Positions 33,608 to 41,961 are shown, counted from the first letter of the stretch. The stretch is 64,000 bases of DNA from Fen-1308 sp035319185 (GCA_035319185.1 DATHDF010000024.1:1-64000); one strand, 5' to 3'. Numbers and translations are program-made. Notes: generated by a model from the letters alone, not told the origin.

Positions 33608-34372
33608 ATGTACGACAGCGGAAAGATTATTGCCGGGCTGATTATTTTCATAGTGATTGCGTCCCTTCCCTTTACGCTGAATCTGGGTAAAGCTGCAGCC
33701 AAACCTGACCCGAGCATCAATACCTTTGCCATCAATCAGATGGCGAAGAAACAGTGTGTCGAGAGCAAGGCCTACATGAAGACCACCCATATGCAGATGT
33801 TGAATAACTGGAGGGACGAGGTGGTCCGCGACGGCAACAGGCTGTATGTTGCTTCAGACGGCAAAGAGTATAACATGAGCCTGCAGAATACCTGCATGCA
33901 TTGTCATTCAAACAAGGCAAAGTTCTGCGATGAATGTCATAACTACGTGGCGGTGAAGCCCTATTGCTGGGACTGTCATATTATTCCGAAGGAAGGCGCT
34001 TTCGTGCCGGTTGCGACAAAAGCAGCTCCGGTGCCGGCAGCTGTTCCCGGTCCTGTAAATGTGCACTTTGCGGTCGGCAAGTATGATATTCCCGCCGAGG
34101 CGCAGCACGGCCTGGCGGCACTGGCCGCGTATCTTCAGAAGAATGAGTCTGCGAGTGTAGTCATTTCCGGCTACACGGATAAAACTGGAGATCCGGCAAA
34201 GAACGAAGAACTGGCCAAGAATAGAGCAAAGGCCGTTCGCGAGGTCCTTCGCGCGGCAGGCATTTCCGATGAGCGCATTGTTATGAAGAAACCTGAGGTC
34301 ATAACGGGCGGTGCGGACAATGCCGAAGCACGCCGTGTCGACGTCAGCATTGCAGAAGGGAAGGGGGTTTAG
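33608..34372 (+). CDS. dsrJ: DsrJ triheme cytochrome c fused to an OmpA-like domain
   Basis: 254 residues, about twice the usual DsrJ. An uncleaved N-terminal anchor (IIAGLIIFIVIASLPFTLNL) leads to the DsrJ region with three heme c motifs: CMHCH, CDECH and CWDCH. After an Ala/Pro linker (VATKAAPVPAAVPG) residues about 155-250 form an OmpA-like peptidoglycan-binding domain (VNVHFAVGKYDIP, VISGYTDKTGDPAKNEELAK, ARRVDVSI). DsrJ is periplasmic; the added domain would tie the complex to the cell wall. The frame is continuous and the spacing to dsrK (2 bases) and dsrO is tight, so the fusion is real in this sequence. Confidence 0.93.
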   Translation: MYDSGKIIAGLIIFIVIASLPFTLNLGKAAAKPDPSINTFAINQMAKKQCVESKAYMKTTHMQMLNNWRDEVVRDGNRLYVASDGKEYNMSLQNTCMHCHSNKAKFCDECHNYVAVKPYCWDCHIIPKEGAFVPVATKAAPVPAAVPGPVNVHFAVGKYDIPAEAQHGLAALAAYLQKNESASVVISGYTDKTGDPAKNEELAKNRAKAVREVLRAAGISDERIVMKKPEVITGGADNAEARRVDVSIAEGKGV

Positions 34373-34375
34373 GCA

Positions 34376-35185
34376 ATGGGTGTGAACAGACGTGAATTTC
34401 TGAAATTTGTAAGCATCTCGACCCTCCTTGGACTCGGTGGCACTGCCGTTGCCGCCTCGGTCAAGAAGGAAGTGGAGTCTTCCGGGCCGTATATCCCTGA
34501 TCCGAAGGCACTCAATGCCAAGAGATGGGCAATGGCGGTCGATATGAGCAAATTTAAATCCGATGAAGATGTCCAAAAGTGCATTGACGCATGCCATCAA
34601 ATCCATAATGTGCCGGAAGTTGATCCGGCCCATCCTACACAAGAGATAAAGTGGATATGGACTGAATCTTACGAACGGGCTTTCCCCGGAAACGAGGACG
34701 AATATCTCGCAGCTCATTATAAGCACATGCCGTTTCTGGTGCTTTGCAACCACTGCGAAAATCCGCCATGCGTAAGGGTCTGTCCTACGAAGGCGACATT
34801 CAAGCGCCACACAGACGGTATTGTAATGATGGACATGCACCGTTGCATCGGCTGCCGTTTCTGTATGGCCGCGTGTCCTTATGGGGCCAGGAGCTTCAAT
34901 TTCAGGGATCCCCGTCCTTTTATCAAGAAGGAGTTGAATCCCGAATTTCCGACCAGGACAAAAGGCGTAGTGGAAAAATGCACCTTCTGCTACGAGCGGC
35001 TGGCCAGGGGGATGCAACCGGCCTGCGCTGAGGTTTCCAACGGAGCCATAGCCTTTGGAGATTTGGACGATCCGGACTCTCCGGTCAGGAAAGTCATCGA
35101 CAATAACTTCACCGTCAGACGCAAGCCCGAACTCGGCACCCATCCGAGTGTCTATTATGTTATAGGAGGAAAGGAACATGCTTGA
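34376..35185 (+). CDS. dsrO: DsrO, periplasmic FeS subunit
   Basis: 269 residues. Tat signal NRREFLKFVSISTLLGLGG at the N-terminus. The ferredoxin-like domains show CNHCENPPCVRVCP, CIGCRFCMAACPYG and CTFCYERLARG, plus an early CIDACHQIH, giving several 4Fe-4S clusters as in NrfC/PsrB-type subunits. It carries electrons between DsrJ and the membrane subunit DsrP. It overlaps dsrP by eight bases. Confidence 0.94.
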   Translation: MGVNRREFLKFVSISTLLGLGGTAVAASVKKEVESSGPYIPDPKALNAKRWAMAVDMSKFKSDEDVQKCIDACHQIHNVPEVDPAHPTQEIKWIWTESYERAFPGNEDEYLAAHYKHMPFLVLCNHCENPPCVRVCPTKATFKRHTDGIVMMDMHRCIGCRFCMAACPYGARSFNFRDPRPFIKKELNPEFPTRTKGVVEKCTFCYERLARGMQPACAEVSNGAIAFGDLDDPDSPVRKVIDNNFTVRRKPELGTHPSVYYVIGGKEHA

Positions 35186-36347
35186 GAAAGCCCTCAAAGG
35201 AGGCAGAACATACTGGACATGGGTGGCTGCTCTGCTGGCTGTTATAGGCGTTGGAGTTGCTTGTTATATTTATCAATTCTTTATGGGTTTGGGCATCACC
35301 GGAATGAGCAGGGACGTATCGTGGGGCTTTTATATAGCCCAGTTTACGTTTCTTGTCGGTGTGGCAGCATCGGGGGTAATGGTCGTGCTGCCTTTCTATC
35401 TGCATGACTATAAGGCATTTGGCAAGATAACAATTCTTGGCGAATTCCTTGCAATCCCTGCGGTACTAATGTGCATGCTGTTTATATTTGTTGACATGGG
35501 GCAGCCCCTTAGAGTTCTTAACGTGTTGCTTCATCCGACACTCAATTCGGTCATGTTTTACGACATGTGTGTTTTGGCCGGCTATCTTGTGCTCAACATT
35601 TTGGTCGGCTGGACATCACTCGGCGCGGAACGTAAAGGGATAGCGCCTCCCAAGTGGGTGAAGCCATTTGTTATTCTCTCAATTGCCTGGGCGCCTTCAA
35701 TCCACACGGTCACGGCGTTTCTGTATGCCGGTCTCCCTGGCAGGCACTTCTGGCTTTCGGCCATCATGGCAGCCCGATTCCTGGCGTCGGCCTTCGCGGG
35801 CGGTCCTGCGCTGCTTATAATACTGGCGCTTATCGTCAGGAAGTACTCAAAGTTCGATCCCGGCAAGGAGGCCATTCAGACCCTCGGCAAGATCGTTACC
35901 TACTTTATGATCACAAGCACCTTCTTCCTCGGTCTGGAGTTCTTTACAGCGTTCTACAGCGGCATTCCTGGCCATATGCAGTCATTCATTTATCTGTACA
36001 AGGGACTTGACGGGCATCATCAGCTCGTGCCCCTCATGTGGATATCCACGATTTTTGCGGTGGCCGCATTGTGCATATTGGTCTTTCCGTTCCTTAGAAG
36101 GAATGAGACGATCCTTGCAATAGCTGCTGCAATGGTATTCATCTCGCTTTGGATCGATAAAGGCTTCGGCCTTATCGTCGGCGGTTTTGTTCCGAACCCC
36201 TTCGAAGGCATCACCGAATACTGGCCCACAACACCTGAGTTCCTGATCGCTGCCGGCGTATGGGCAATCGGATTCCTCGTGCTTACCATTCTCTATAAGA
36301 TAGCCGTTTCAATAAAAGAAGAGAGCGGGGGAGAGGCAATTCACTAG
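35178..36347 (+). CDS. dsrP: DsrP, NrfD-like membrane subunit
   Basis: 389 residues with about ten hydrophobic helices (WVAALLAVIGVGVACYIYQF, FLVGVAASGVMVVLPFYL, MIALWV-like end). It belongs to the NrfD/PsrC family, which takes or gives electrons to quinone at the periplasmic side. The motif SWGFYIAQFTFLVGVAASG is typical of DsrP. It is the last gene of the dsrMKJOP operon and is followed at once by a terminator. Confidence 0.94.
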   Translation: MLEKALKGGRTYWTWVAALLAVIGVGVACYIYQFFMGLGITGMSRDVSWGFYIAQFTFLVGVAASGVMVVLPFYLHDYKAFGKITILGEFLAIPAVLMCMLFIFVDMGQPLRVLNVLLHPTLNSVMFYDMCVLAGYLVLNILVGWTSLGAERKGIAPPKWVKPFVILSIAWAPSIHTVTAFLYAGLPGRHFWLSAIMAARFLASAFAGGPALLIILALIVRKYSKFDPGKEAIQTLGKIVTYFMITSTFFLGLEFFTAFYSGIPGHMQSFIYLYKGLDGHHQLVPLMWISTIFAVAALCILVFPFLRRNETILAIAAAMVFISLWIDKGFGLIVGGFVPNPFEGITEYWPTTPEFLIAAGVWAIGFLVLTILYKIAVSIKEESGGEAIH

Positions 36348-36357
36348 TTCAGGTTGA

Positions 36358-36387
36358 GGGAAGCCCCGTTAGACAGGGCTTCCCTTT
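36358..36387 (+). terminator. Terminator of the dsrMKJOP operon
   Basis: GGGAAGCCC (36358-36366) pairs with GGGCTTCCC (36376-36384) and is followed by TTTG. A perfect 9-bp stem. Confidence 0.75.
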
Positions 36388-36395
36388 GATTGACA

Positions 36396-36421
36396 ATGAA
36401 GTAAGTTCATCTGTTATATTA
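36396..36421 (+). promoter_or_regulatory. Putative promoter of the ferredoxin gene
   Basis: GATTGACA and TTATATT are separated by about 18 bases, ahead of the ferredoxin gene at 36483. The -10 part is the same TATATT as in the dsrA and dsrC elements, but the spacing is normal for sigma70. Confidence 0.4.
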
Positions 36422-36482
36422 AGTTAAGCAAGCGCTCTGATACGAATTTCGTATGAGCTCATATATCAAGGAGGTGACGTTA

Positions 36483-36668
36483 ATGTATTTGGTTACAGTT
36501 GATACTGGAAAGTGCGACGGTTGCGAGGAGTGCGTCAATGCCTGTCCTCAGATGGTATTCAAGATAACGGACGGCAAGAGCGACCCTTACCAGTCTGGCG
36601 AGTGTGTTTTCTGCGAGACTTGTCTTAGCATGTGTCCGACCGGCGCAATCACGATCACTGAAATGTAG
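36483..36668 (+). CDS. Two-cluster 4Fe-4S ferredoxin
   Basis: 61 residues from the ATG at 36483, with CAAGGAGGTGAC upstream. Two FeS motifs are CDGCEECVNACP and CVFCETCLSMCP. In both, the usual C-x2-C-x2-C-x3-C spacing is kept. It is a soluble low-potential ferredoxin, monocistronic between two terminators. Its place after dsrP and before tusA suggests an electron donor in sulfur metabolism, but this is inferred from neighbours only. Confidence 0.92.
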   Translation: MYLVTVDTGKCDGCEECVNACPQMVFKITDGKSDPYQSGECVFCETCLSMCPTGAITITEM

Positions 36669-36690
36669 CAGCTAGCTGCTGCCGGAAATA

Positions 36691-36725
36691 AAAAGGGGAG
36701 CATCGAAGGATGCTCCCCTTTTTTA
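36691..36725 (+). terminator. Bidirectional terminator between ferredoxin and tusA
   Basis: GGGGAGCATC (36695-36704) pairs with GATGCTCCCC (36709-36718), flanked by an A-run upstream and TTTTTT downstream. It serves the convergent ferredoxin and tusA transcripts. Confidence 0.9.
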
Positions 36726-36742
36726 TCAATATTTTCAGCAGG

Positions 36743-36988
36743 TTACTTCTTTTGGATGTAGATTTCCCAGTGGTCGCCTGTCTTCTCCACTTCGATGGGA
36801 TAGCCCTGTTTCTCGGCATAGCGGGGGATCGAGTCCTCGGCGGACGCAGGAGCGTCGCAAAGGATTTTTAGAAGCGAGCCGGAGGCCATCTTCTCGATCT
36901 GCTTTTTGGTCAATACGAGCGGGTAGGGGCATACCCTTCCGAGGACGTCCAGTACTTCAGTAGGTGTCTGAGCTTTCAAATCTCCCAT
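36743..36988 (-). CDS. tusA: TusA-family sulfur carrier
   Basis: 81 residues of the SirA/TusA fold. VLGRVCPYPLVLTKK holds the CPxP motif whose Cys carries persulfide sulfur; PRYAEKQGYPIEVEK is the usual second half. TusA passes sulfur from rhodaneses to DsrE-type proteins. It is the last gene of a minus-strand operon with three DsrE/F/H-like proteins, separated by 17 bases from the preceding one. Confidence 0.93.
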   Translation of the reverse strand: MGDLKAQTPTEVLDVLGRVCPYPLVLTKKQIEKMASGSLLKILCDAPASAEDSIPRYAEKQGYPIEVEKTGDHWEIYIQKK

Positions 36989-37005
36989 TGTCTTCCTCCT
37001 TTAGT

Positions 37006-37419
37006 TTAAAAAAACTGCACATGGTTGACCGATTCCATTGCCTTCTGTATCTCGCTGTAGGGCACTATCTGTGCCCTGGTTTCGCCTCCGAGATCCTCGG
37101 CATCCATTATCAGATTGTCCTCCTTGATGCCGAAACGGTCGAGATCCTCCTTGCAGATCAATACATTAAGGTCGAGCAGCAAAGAGTTCTTAATATGCTG
37201 TTCAAGGCTCGTGACGTCATAATGCTTTCCTGCTGCCTGGTTTTTCAGGCAATTAAGCACGCCGTCCCCAATGAAGCAGACGACCGGCTCGACCATGTCG
37301 CCGTCCTCCAGATATATCTCAACCGTCTGGCTGGCTATAGCGTGGGTCATTGCGAGGCGCGATGCCTCTGTCTTGTATGGAAGTGATTTAACTACGAATG
37401 CGAGTTTAGTGGTAGCCAT
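37006..37419 (-). CDS. DsrE/DsrF-like family protein
   Basis: 137 residues of the DsrE/F superfamily (Rossmann-like with VVKSLPYKTEASRLAMTHA near the N-terminus). Cysteines occur in VVCFIGDGVLNCL and NVLICKEDLDRFGI; the latter place matches the conserved Cys of DsrF. It lies two bases from the next gene of the operon. In sulfur oxidisers DsrEFH forms a heterohexamer that transfers persulfide to DsrC. Whether these proteins form such a complex is not shown by the sequence. Confidence 0.75.
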   Translation of the reverse strand: MATTKLAFVVKSLPYKTEASRLAMTHAIASQTVEIYLEDGDMVEPVVCFIGDGVLNCLKNQAAGKHYDVTSLEQHIKNSLLLDLNVLICKEDLDRFGIKEDNLIMDAEDLGGETRAQIVPYSEIQKAMESVNHVQFF

Positions 37420-37420
37420 C

Positions 37421-37783
37421 TTATTCGCCTCCTATCATCAGCACCCTGTCGGCATCGAAACTGCTGGCCAGGTACCAGTCCATGCTTTTGCGTATCCAGC
37501 CATCCATCAGGTCTTCTTTATGAAAGCCCCTGGCTTCTGCGCAGGCTTCGCACGCACACGCCTTGAAGTTGCCCGTGGCGAAAAGCTCTTCGAGCGTTTT
37601 ATAAAGGGTCGAATAATCTTTGAAAGCGCGCTGCCCCTTCTTGGAGAGCATGGTTGCATTTGAAGATACCCAGAAATCGACTTTGTGGCCTTTTTTCACT
37701 GCCGCCTCGGATAGTTTGACCGCAAAGTCGAGAGAAAGTGATCCTACAAGACCCGGAAATACACCCATAGTCAGTTTTCCCAT
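37421..37783 (-). CDS. DsrE-like sulfurtransferase subunit
   Basis: 120 residues of the DsrE/TusD family. FKACACEACAEARGF contains the catalytic-type Cys followed by the A-x2-RG pattern seen in DsrE/TusD. An N-terminal strand (LTMGVFPGLVGSLSLDFAVKL) begins the flavodoxin-like fold. ATG with GGAGG upstream. It is the second gene of the minus-strand operon and is the best candidate for the active persulfide subunit. Confidence 0.8.
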   Translation of the reverse strand: MGKLTMGVFPGLVGSLSLDFAVKLSEAAVKKGHKVDFWVSSNATMLSKKGQRAFKDYSTLYKTLEELFATGNFKACACEACAEARGFHKEDLMDGWIRKSMDWYLASSFDADRVLMIGGE

Positions 37784-37792
37784 TATATCCTC

Positions 37793-38089
37793 CTATACCC
37801 AGATGATCTTTTCGTAGTCGTTGAAAATCAGATCAACCACATCGCCGTATGTAACGGCTTTGACATTGCCGGGGAGATTCGCTGCAGTGAATCCCCTGCT
37901 TTCAAGGTCTTCGGTAAGAACATAAAAGGTTGCGGTTTTCTTGAGGATAGGGTCTGTGCTGCCACCGTCTTTGACTGTTGCGCGGTAGATACCGTTGCCG
38001 ACGAAGATAATGCCGAGTTTGTCTGCGGTCAACCTCTCGACAACGTCAGCGCCGGTGCGGTAATCGCTCATGAATACACCAAGTTTCAT
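37793..38089 (-). CDS. DsrH/TusB-like protein without cysteine
   Basis: 98 residues, first gene of the operon, with GGAGGTG six bases upstream. The C-terminal FYVLTEDLESRGF resembles the conserved EDLEARG of DsrH/TusB. The protein contains no cysteine at all, so it cannot carry persulfide itself and would be structural in a DsrEFH-type complex. A general DsrE-superfamily label is the safe alternative. Confidence 0.65.
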   Translation of the reverse strand: MKLGVFMSDYRTGADVVERLTADKLGIIFVGNGIYRATVKDGGSTDPILKKTATFYVLTEDLESRGFTAANLPGNVKAVTYGDVVDLIFNDYEKIIWV

Positions 38090-38161
38090 CCTAACACCTC
38101 CTGTATTGTTTTGCGAATTTGAAGATGCCGATGTGCCTTATTACGTTTCACAAGTAACCCG

Positions 38162-38191
38162 TTTATAACAATACTCACTACCGCCTGTCAA
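38162..38191 (-). promoter_or_regulatory. Promoter of the DsrEFH-like/tusA operon
   Basis: Read on the minus strand, TTGACA and TATAAA are 18 bases apart, and lie 73-102 bases ahead of the ATG at 38089. The match to the sigma70 consensus is strong. Confidence 0.65.
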
Positions 38192-38322
38192 TTAAAATAA
38201 AGTTAACAATATATAATATATATTAATGTTCTGATTAGATCAACGTATGGCCCTGGTAGCAGTTAAGCAAAGAGAAAGGCCTGCGAAACCTGACTTTTCG
38301 ATAAGTATTCCGCGGAGATCGC

Positions 38323-39204
38323 ATGAAAGACGAAACGTTTTCCTTTAAGGGTGACAGGTCGAAACCCCTTATCGTTTTCATTCACGGCATGGGCATGGAC
38401 GCAAAGATATGGGCCAGACCTGAAGAATCGCGGGTGCTCGGGGGCAAATATCCGCTGAGTATCCTGCTTGACGGCAAAGAGCTTAATAGTTCTTTCCATG
38501 ACCTTCGGGACAGGGGATATCCGGTAGTGGCATGGAGTCAGAAGCGGCCTGCAGGCCCTGTTCACATTGCAGTTGATGAATTGGTGGAAATCGCAAGGCA
38601 TTACGCATCGCGAAATGACGCCGGTATTATCCTCATCGGCCACAGCAGGGGCGGGCTTATTGCAAGGTTCTTTCTTCAGAAGCAGAAGATCCCGGTCAAG
38701 GCTATTATCACGATCGGGACTCCGCATAAGGGATCATCCATGGCCAAATGGGCTTCTTTTATTTCGCCGGTAGCCGTTGCCGTCAGAAAGATGCTGGATT
38801 TGAAGGACAGGGAAGTGCAGACCGCTACCTACCGAATAATGGCCTTTTTAAGCAGCGATGGACTCAGAGAGATGCTGCCGGGCTCTGAGCTGATCAAAAG
38901 TCTTCTGGCGAGCCCCAGGCTGGCTGTGAGATCAATCTCGATCGGGGGCACTGATCCATCTATTGTAAAAATCGGGCAAAGACCGCTTCCATCCATTTTG
39001 AGCGAGATTATTCCACCTAAACTGCTTCCGGACGAGCTTAAGGACGGACTTGGCGATGGTTTTGTATCTGCGGAAAGCTCGGTCTTTCCTGGCGGCGACG
39101 AACATCGCGACTTCAATATGAATCACGCAGGATTGATTTTCGACCCGGCTGTTAGAAATTTTATCCTGAACGAAATCTCATCGATCGATTATGATACAAT
39201 GTAA
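38323..39204 (+). CDS. Alpha/beta hydrolase (lipase/PGAP1-like)
   Basis: 293 residues without signal peptide. The oxyanion region FIHGMGMDAKIW and the nucleophile elbow IGHSRGGL (Ser within G-x-S-x-G) are clear; ITIGTPHKGSSMAKW is typical of lipases of the PGAP1 or LipA class. A C-terminal His in FNMNHAGLIF can complete the triad, with Asp in LGDGFVSAES. The substrate is unknown. It starts a run of plus-strand envelope genes, though it may be transcribed alone. Confidence 0.82.
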   Translation: MKDETFSFKGDRSKPLIVFIHGMGMDAKIWARPEESRVLGGKYPLSILLDGKELNSSFHDLRDRGYPVVAWSQKRPAGPVHIAVDELVEIARHYASRNDAGIILIGHSRGGLIARFFLQKQKIPVKAIITIGTPHKGSSMAKWASFISPVAVAVRKMLDLKDREVQTATYRIMAFLSSDGLREMLPGSELIKSLLASPRLAVRSISIGGTDPSIVKIGQRPLPSILSEIIPPKLLPDELKDGLGDGFVSAESSVFPGGDEHRDFNMNHAGLIFDPAVRNFILNEISSIDYDTM

Positions 39205-39230
39205 CGACCAAGAACATATTTGATGAACCT

Positions 39231-40220
39231 ATGACCATGAACGACTGCGGGAAAGACGACGCGCTAAGCATTGCGAAACGGGTGTTGAGGACCGAGGCGG
39301 ATGCCGTGCTCGGCCTGATTGACAAGCTGAACGGCGATTTCGAAAAGGCCGTTGACATCATCTACCGGGCTAAGGGCCGCGTCGTTGTAACAGGTATGGG
39401 TAAATCAGGGCTGGTCGGAAAAAAAATAGCGGCAACATTCGCTTCCACCGGCACACCTGCCTTTTTCCTCCATCCAGCCGAGGCCAGTCACGGCGATCTC
39501 GGCATGGTAACTTCCAGAGATGTTATTATTGCCATTTCCAATAGCGGGGAGACTGACGAAATCACCGATCTAATACCCTTTTTAAAGCGTTTTGACGTTG
39601 CGGTCGTGTCATTGACCGGAAATCCCGAATCGACACTTGCAAGGGCAGCCGATGTCCATCTGGATATTTCAGTCAAGGAAGAGGCCTGTCCGCTTGGCAT
39701 TACTCCTACAGCCTCCACTACGGCGGCTCTGGCCATGGGTGATGCCATAGCAGTTGCTCTTTTGGTGAAGAGGGGGTTCAGGCAGGAGGACTTTGCTTCT
39801 TTTCATCCCGCCGGGAGCCTGGGAAAGAAACTGTTCATAAGGGTGAAAGACCTCATGCACTCAGGAGAGTCGCTGCCTATTATTGCGCCTGCGATATCAG
39901 TAATGGAGGCGGTTATTGAGATATCGTCGAAACGACTGGGTATTGCCGTTGTTGCTGATTCAGACAGAAAGATACTGGGCGTGATTACGGACGGAGATGT
40001 GCGCCGCGGTATCCAGAAATGGGGGAAGGAATTCTTCGACATGAAATCGGATGAGGTAATGTCGCAGAATCCACGTCTGATATCCGGAGAAGAACTGGCG
40101 GCCAAGGCGTTATCGCTGATGGAGACATGTTCGATTACTTCGCTGGTCGTCCCGGATTCGGAAGGCAAGGCAGCCGGAATAATTCATCTGCACGATATTT
40201 TGAAAAAGGGTATTGTCTAA
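39231..40220 (+). CDS. kdsD: D-arabinose 5-phosphate isomerase (KdsD/KpsF)
   Basis: 329 residues: an N-terminal SIS domain (VVVTGMGKSGLVGKKIAATFASTG-like region beginning at about 50) with SNSGETDEI, and a C-terminal pair of CBS domains (IKVKDLMHSGE-like and MSQNPRLISGEELAAKAL). It makes arabinose 5-phosphate for Kdo, hence for lipopolysaccharide. kdsC follows 19 bases later. This pair supports an outer membrane. Confidence 0.92.
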   Translation: MTMNDCGKDDALSIAKRVLRTEADAVLGLIDKLNGDFEKAVDIIYRAKGRVVVTGMGKSGLVGKKIAATFASTGTPAFFLHPAEASHGDLGMVTSRDVIIAISNSGETDEITDLIPFLKRFDVAVVSLTGNPESTLARAADVHLDISVKEEACPLGITPTASTTAALAMGDAIAVALLVKRGFRQEDFASFHPAGSLGKKLFIRVKDLMHSGESLPIIAPAISVMEAVIEISSKRLGIAVVADSDRKILGVITDGDVRRGIQKWGKEFFDMKSDEVMSQNPRLISGEELAAKALSLMETCSITSLVVPDSEGKAAGIIHLHDILKKGIV

Positions 40221-40239
40221 CCGGACCGGGGAAGAATGA

Positions 40240-40800
40240 ATGGGTAATGAAATCGGCGGGAACAGGACGCGCAGAGCTGAGATCAGTGCTGCTGCTGCCA
40301 GGATAAAGCTTTTGATTTTGGATGTCGATGGGGTGCTCACGGACGGCAGCATCGTCCTTGACAATAACGGCAATGAAATAAAAAGCTTTCATGTCCGGGA
40401 CGGACACGGCATCAAGATGCTTGGCAAGATCGGCGTGCGGGTAGCGATCATAACCGGGCGCTATTCTGAAGTGGTAACCCGCCGGGCTGTCGAGCTGGGT
40501 ATCGAAGATGTTTTTCAGCGGTGTCATGTCAAGACGGAGGCTTATGAGCAGTTGTTGGGCAAGTATGGTTTTACGGACAGCGAGACTGCCTATGTCGGCG
40601 ACGACGTTGTGGATATATCGCTGCTCAAAAGGGTGGGCCTGCCGATAGCGGTGGCTGACGGTCACGATGAAGCCAGGAAGCACGCCCTCATGATTACCGA
40701 AAGGCCGGGGGGCAGGGGCGCTGTCAGGGAGGTGACGGACCTGCTCCTGAAAGCGTGCGGCAAGTGGGACGAGATAATCGATGAGTACCATAAGGCTTAA
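40240..40800 (+). CDS. kdsC: Kdo-8-phosphate phosphatase (KdsC)
   Basis: 186 residues of the HAD superfamily (type C0). LLILDVDGVLTDGSI holds the DxD nucleophile pair, IITGRYSEV the Thr/Ser site, and VGDDVVDISLL the metal-binding Asp pair. It dephosphorylates Kdo-8-phosphate. The 3' end overlaps pgsA by 20 bases, indicating coupling with phospholipid synthesis genes. Confidence 0.92.
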   Translation: MGNEIGGNRTRRAEISAAAARIKLLILDVDGVLTDGSIVLDNNGNEIKSFHVRDGHGIKMLGKIGVRVAIITGRYSEVVTRRAVELGIEDVFQRCHVKTEAYEQLLGKYGFTDSETAYVGDDVVDISLLKRVGLPIAVADGHDEARKHALMITERPGGRGAVREVTDLLLKACGKWDEIIDEYHKA

Positions 40801-41317
40801 CGTCCCGACCCTTCTGACGTTCAGCCGCATTATTCTTATCCCTTTTTTTGTGTTGATTACGCCGGCAAGCCCGATCCTTGGAGTGTCGATTTTCCTGGTT
40901 GCGTCGCTTACAGACTTTCTCGACGGTTACCTTGCACGCAGGTCCGGGCAGATAACGAAATTCGGCATCATCCTCGACCCAATCGCCGACAAGTTTCTGG
41001 TGATATCGGCCCTTATACTTCTTGTCGATATGAGCCGCATCTCCGCCTGGATAGCCATAGCGATCATCGTCAGAGAATTCCTGGTCACAGCCATAAGGGT
41101 TGTTGCGCTCTCGATGAGCATTGTTATACCGGCAGAGACGGGCGGCAAATGGAAGACCGCCGTCCAGATGACATCGATCGTGCTGCTGCTTTTACCCTAT
41201 AGCCTGGGGTTTGTGGATTTTTATGACATCGGCCTTGTCCTGATGTACATAGCCCTCGTACTGGCTATTGTGTCGGGGATCAAATATACAATCTCTTTCT
41301 GGAGGCATTTTCAATGA
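40781..41317 (+). CDS. pgsA: CDP-diacylglycerol-glycerol-3-phosphate 3-phosphatidyltransferase
   Basis: 178 residues, about four to five membrane helices. The CDP-alcohol phosphatidyltransferase motif is complete: D-x2-DG-x2-AR-x8-G-x3-D-x3-D, seen from LTDFLDGYLARR to ILDPIADK. It makes phosphatidylglycerol phosphate at the inner membrane. It overlaps kdsC and plsY by a few bases. Confidence 0.93.
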   Translation: MSTIRLNVPTLLTFSRIILIPFFVLITPASPILGVSIFLVASLTDFLDGYLARRSGQITKFGIILDPIADKFLVISALILLVDMSRISAWIAIAIIVREFLVTAIRVVALSMSIVIPAETGGKWKTAVQMTSIVLLLLPYSLGFVDFYDIGLVLMYIALVLAIVSGIKYTISFWRHFQ

Positions 41318-41961
41318 CGGCAGCGTTGTTTGCTGCGGCTTTCCTGTTCGGATCGATACCGACAGGTCTGCTGATAGCCCGATTAAAGGGTGTTGACCTG
41401 AGGAAGGTCGGGAGCGGAAACATTGGCGCTACAAACGTGCTGCGCGCAATGGGCAAAGGCCCGGCTCTTGCAACTCTTGCGGGTGACATGCTCAAGGGCT
41501 TGCTTCCTGTTATGGCTGTCAGATTTCTTCTCACCGATATGGGCATCCGGTTTTCAGAGCAATATTTCTCTCTCCCATTTCAGATCACAAATGCGCATGT
41601 GGCCCTGGAGGGGGCCGTCGGCATAGCGGCTATCTTAGGGCACAACTTCTCGGTCTTCCTCAAGTTCAAAGGCGGAAAAGGAGTGGCAACAAGCCTCGGC
41701 GTTGCGCTTGCACTATCTCCGCACGCGGCGCTCATGGCAGCGACGATATGGCTCTTCACCTTCCGGCTTTCGGGCTATTCATCGCTTGGCGGACTGCTTG
41801 CCTTCGCATCATTCCCGCTCTGTATATATATCATTGATTACTCGCCTGATAAGATAGGCATAGCGGTCGTCATGGCGGCGCTTATCTTTATTACTCATCG
41901 CGGAAATATCAAAAGGCTGTTGACCGGCACAGAAAACAGGATCCTGAGGAAGGGTAAATGA
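41314..41961 (+). CDS. plsY: Glycerol-3-phosphate acyltransferase PlsY
   Basis: 215 residues with five to six helices. Signature motifs are GSIPTGLLIAR, GSGNIGATNVLRAMGK, and FKGGKGVATSLGV. It transfers acyl from acyl-phosphate to glycerol 3-phosphate, the first step of phospholipid synthesis. It overlaps pgsA by four bases and queC by four bases. Confidence 0.95.
   Translation: MTAALFAAAFLFGSIPTGLLIARLKGVDLRKVGSGNIGATNVLRAMGKGPALATLAGDMLKGLLPVMAVRFLLTDMGIRFSEQYFSLPFQITNAHVALEGAVGIAAILGHNFSVFLKFKGGKGVATSLGVALALSPHAALMAATIWLFTFRLSGYSSLGGLLAFASFPLCIYIIDYSPDKIGIAVVMAALIFITHRGNIKRLLTGTENRILRKGK

Noticed and set aside
33908..35197. Minus-strand frame of 429 codons across dsrJ and dsrO
   Set aside because: Shadow of two certain genes on the other strand. 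No ribosome binding site and no domain.
24370..36347. Calling the dsr system oxidative because of the DsrEFH-like genes nearby
   Set aside because: dsrD is present, dsrL is not seen, and DsrE-superfamily proteins are also found in sulfate reducers and disproportionators.
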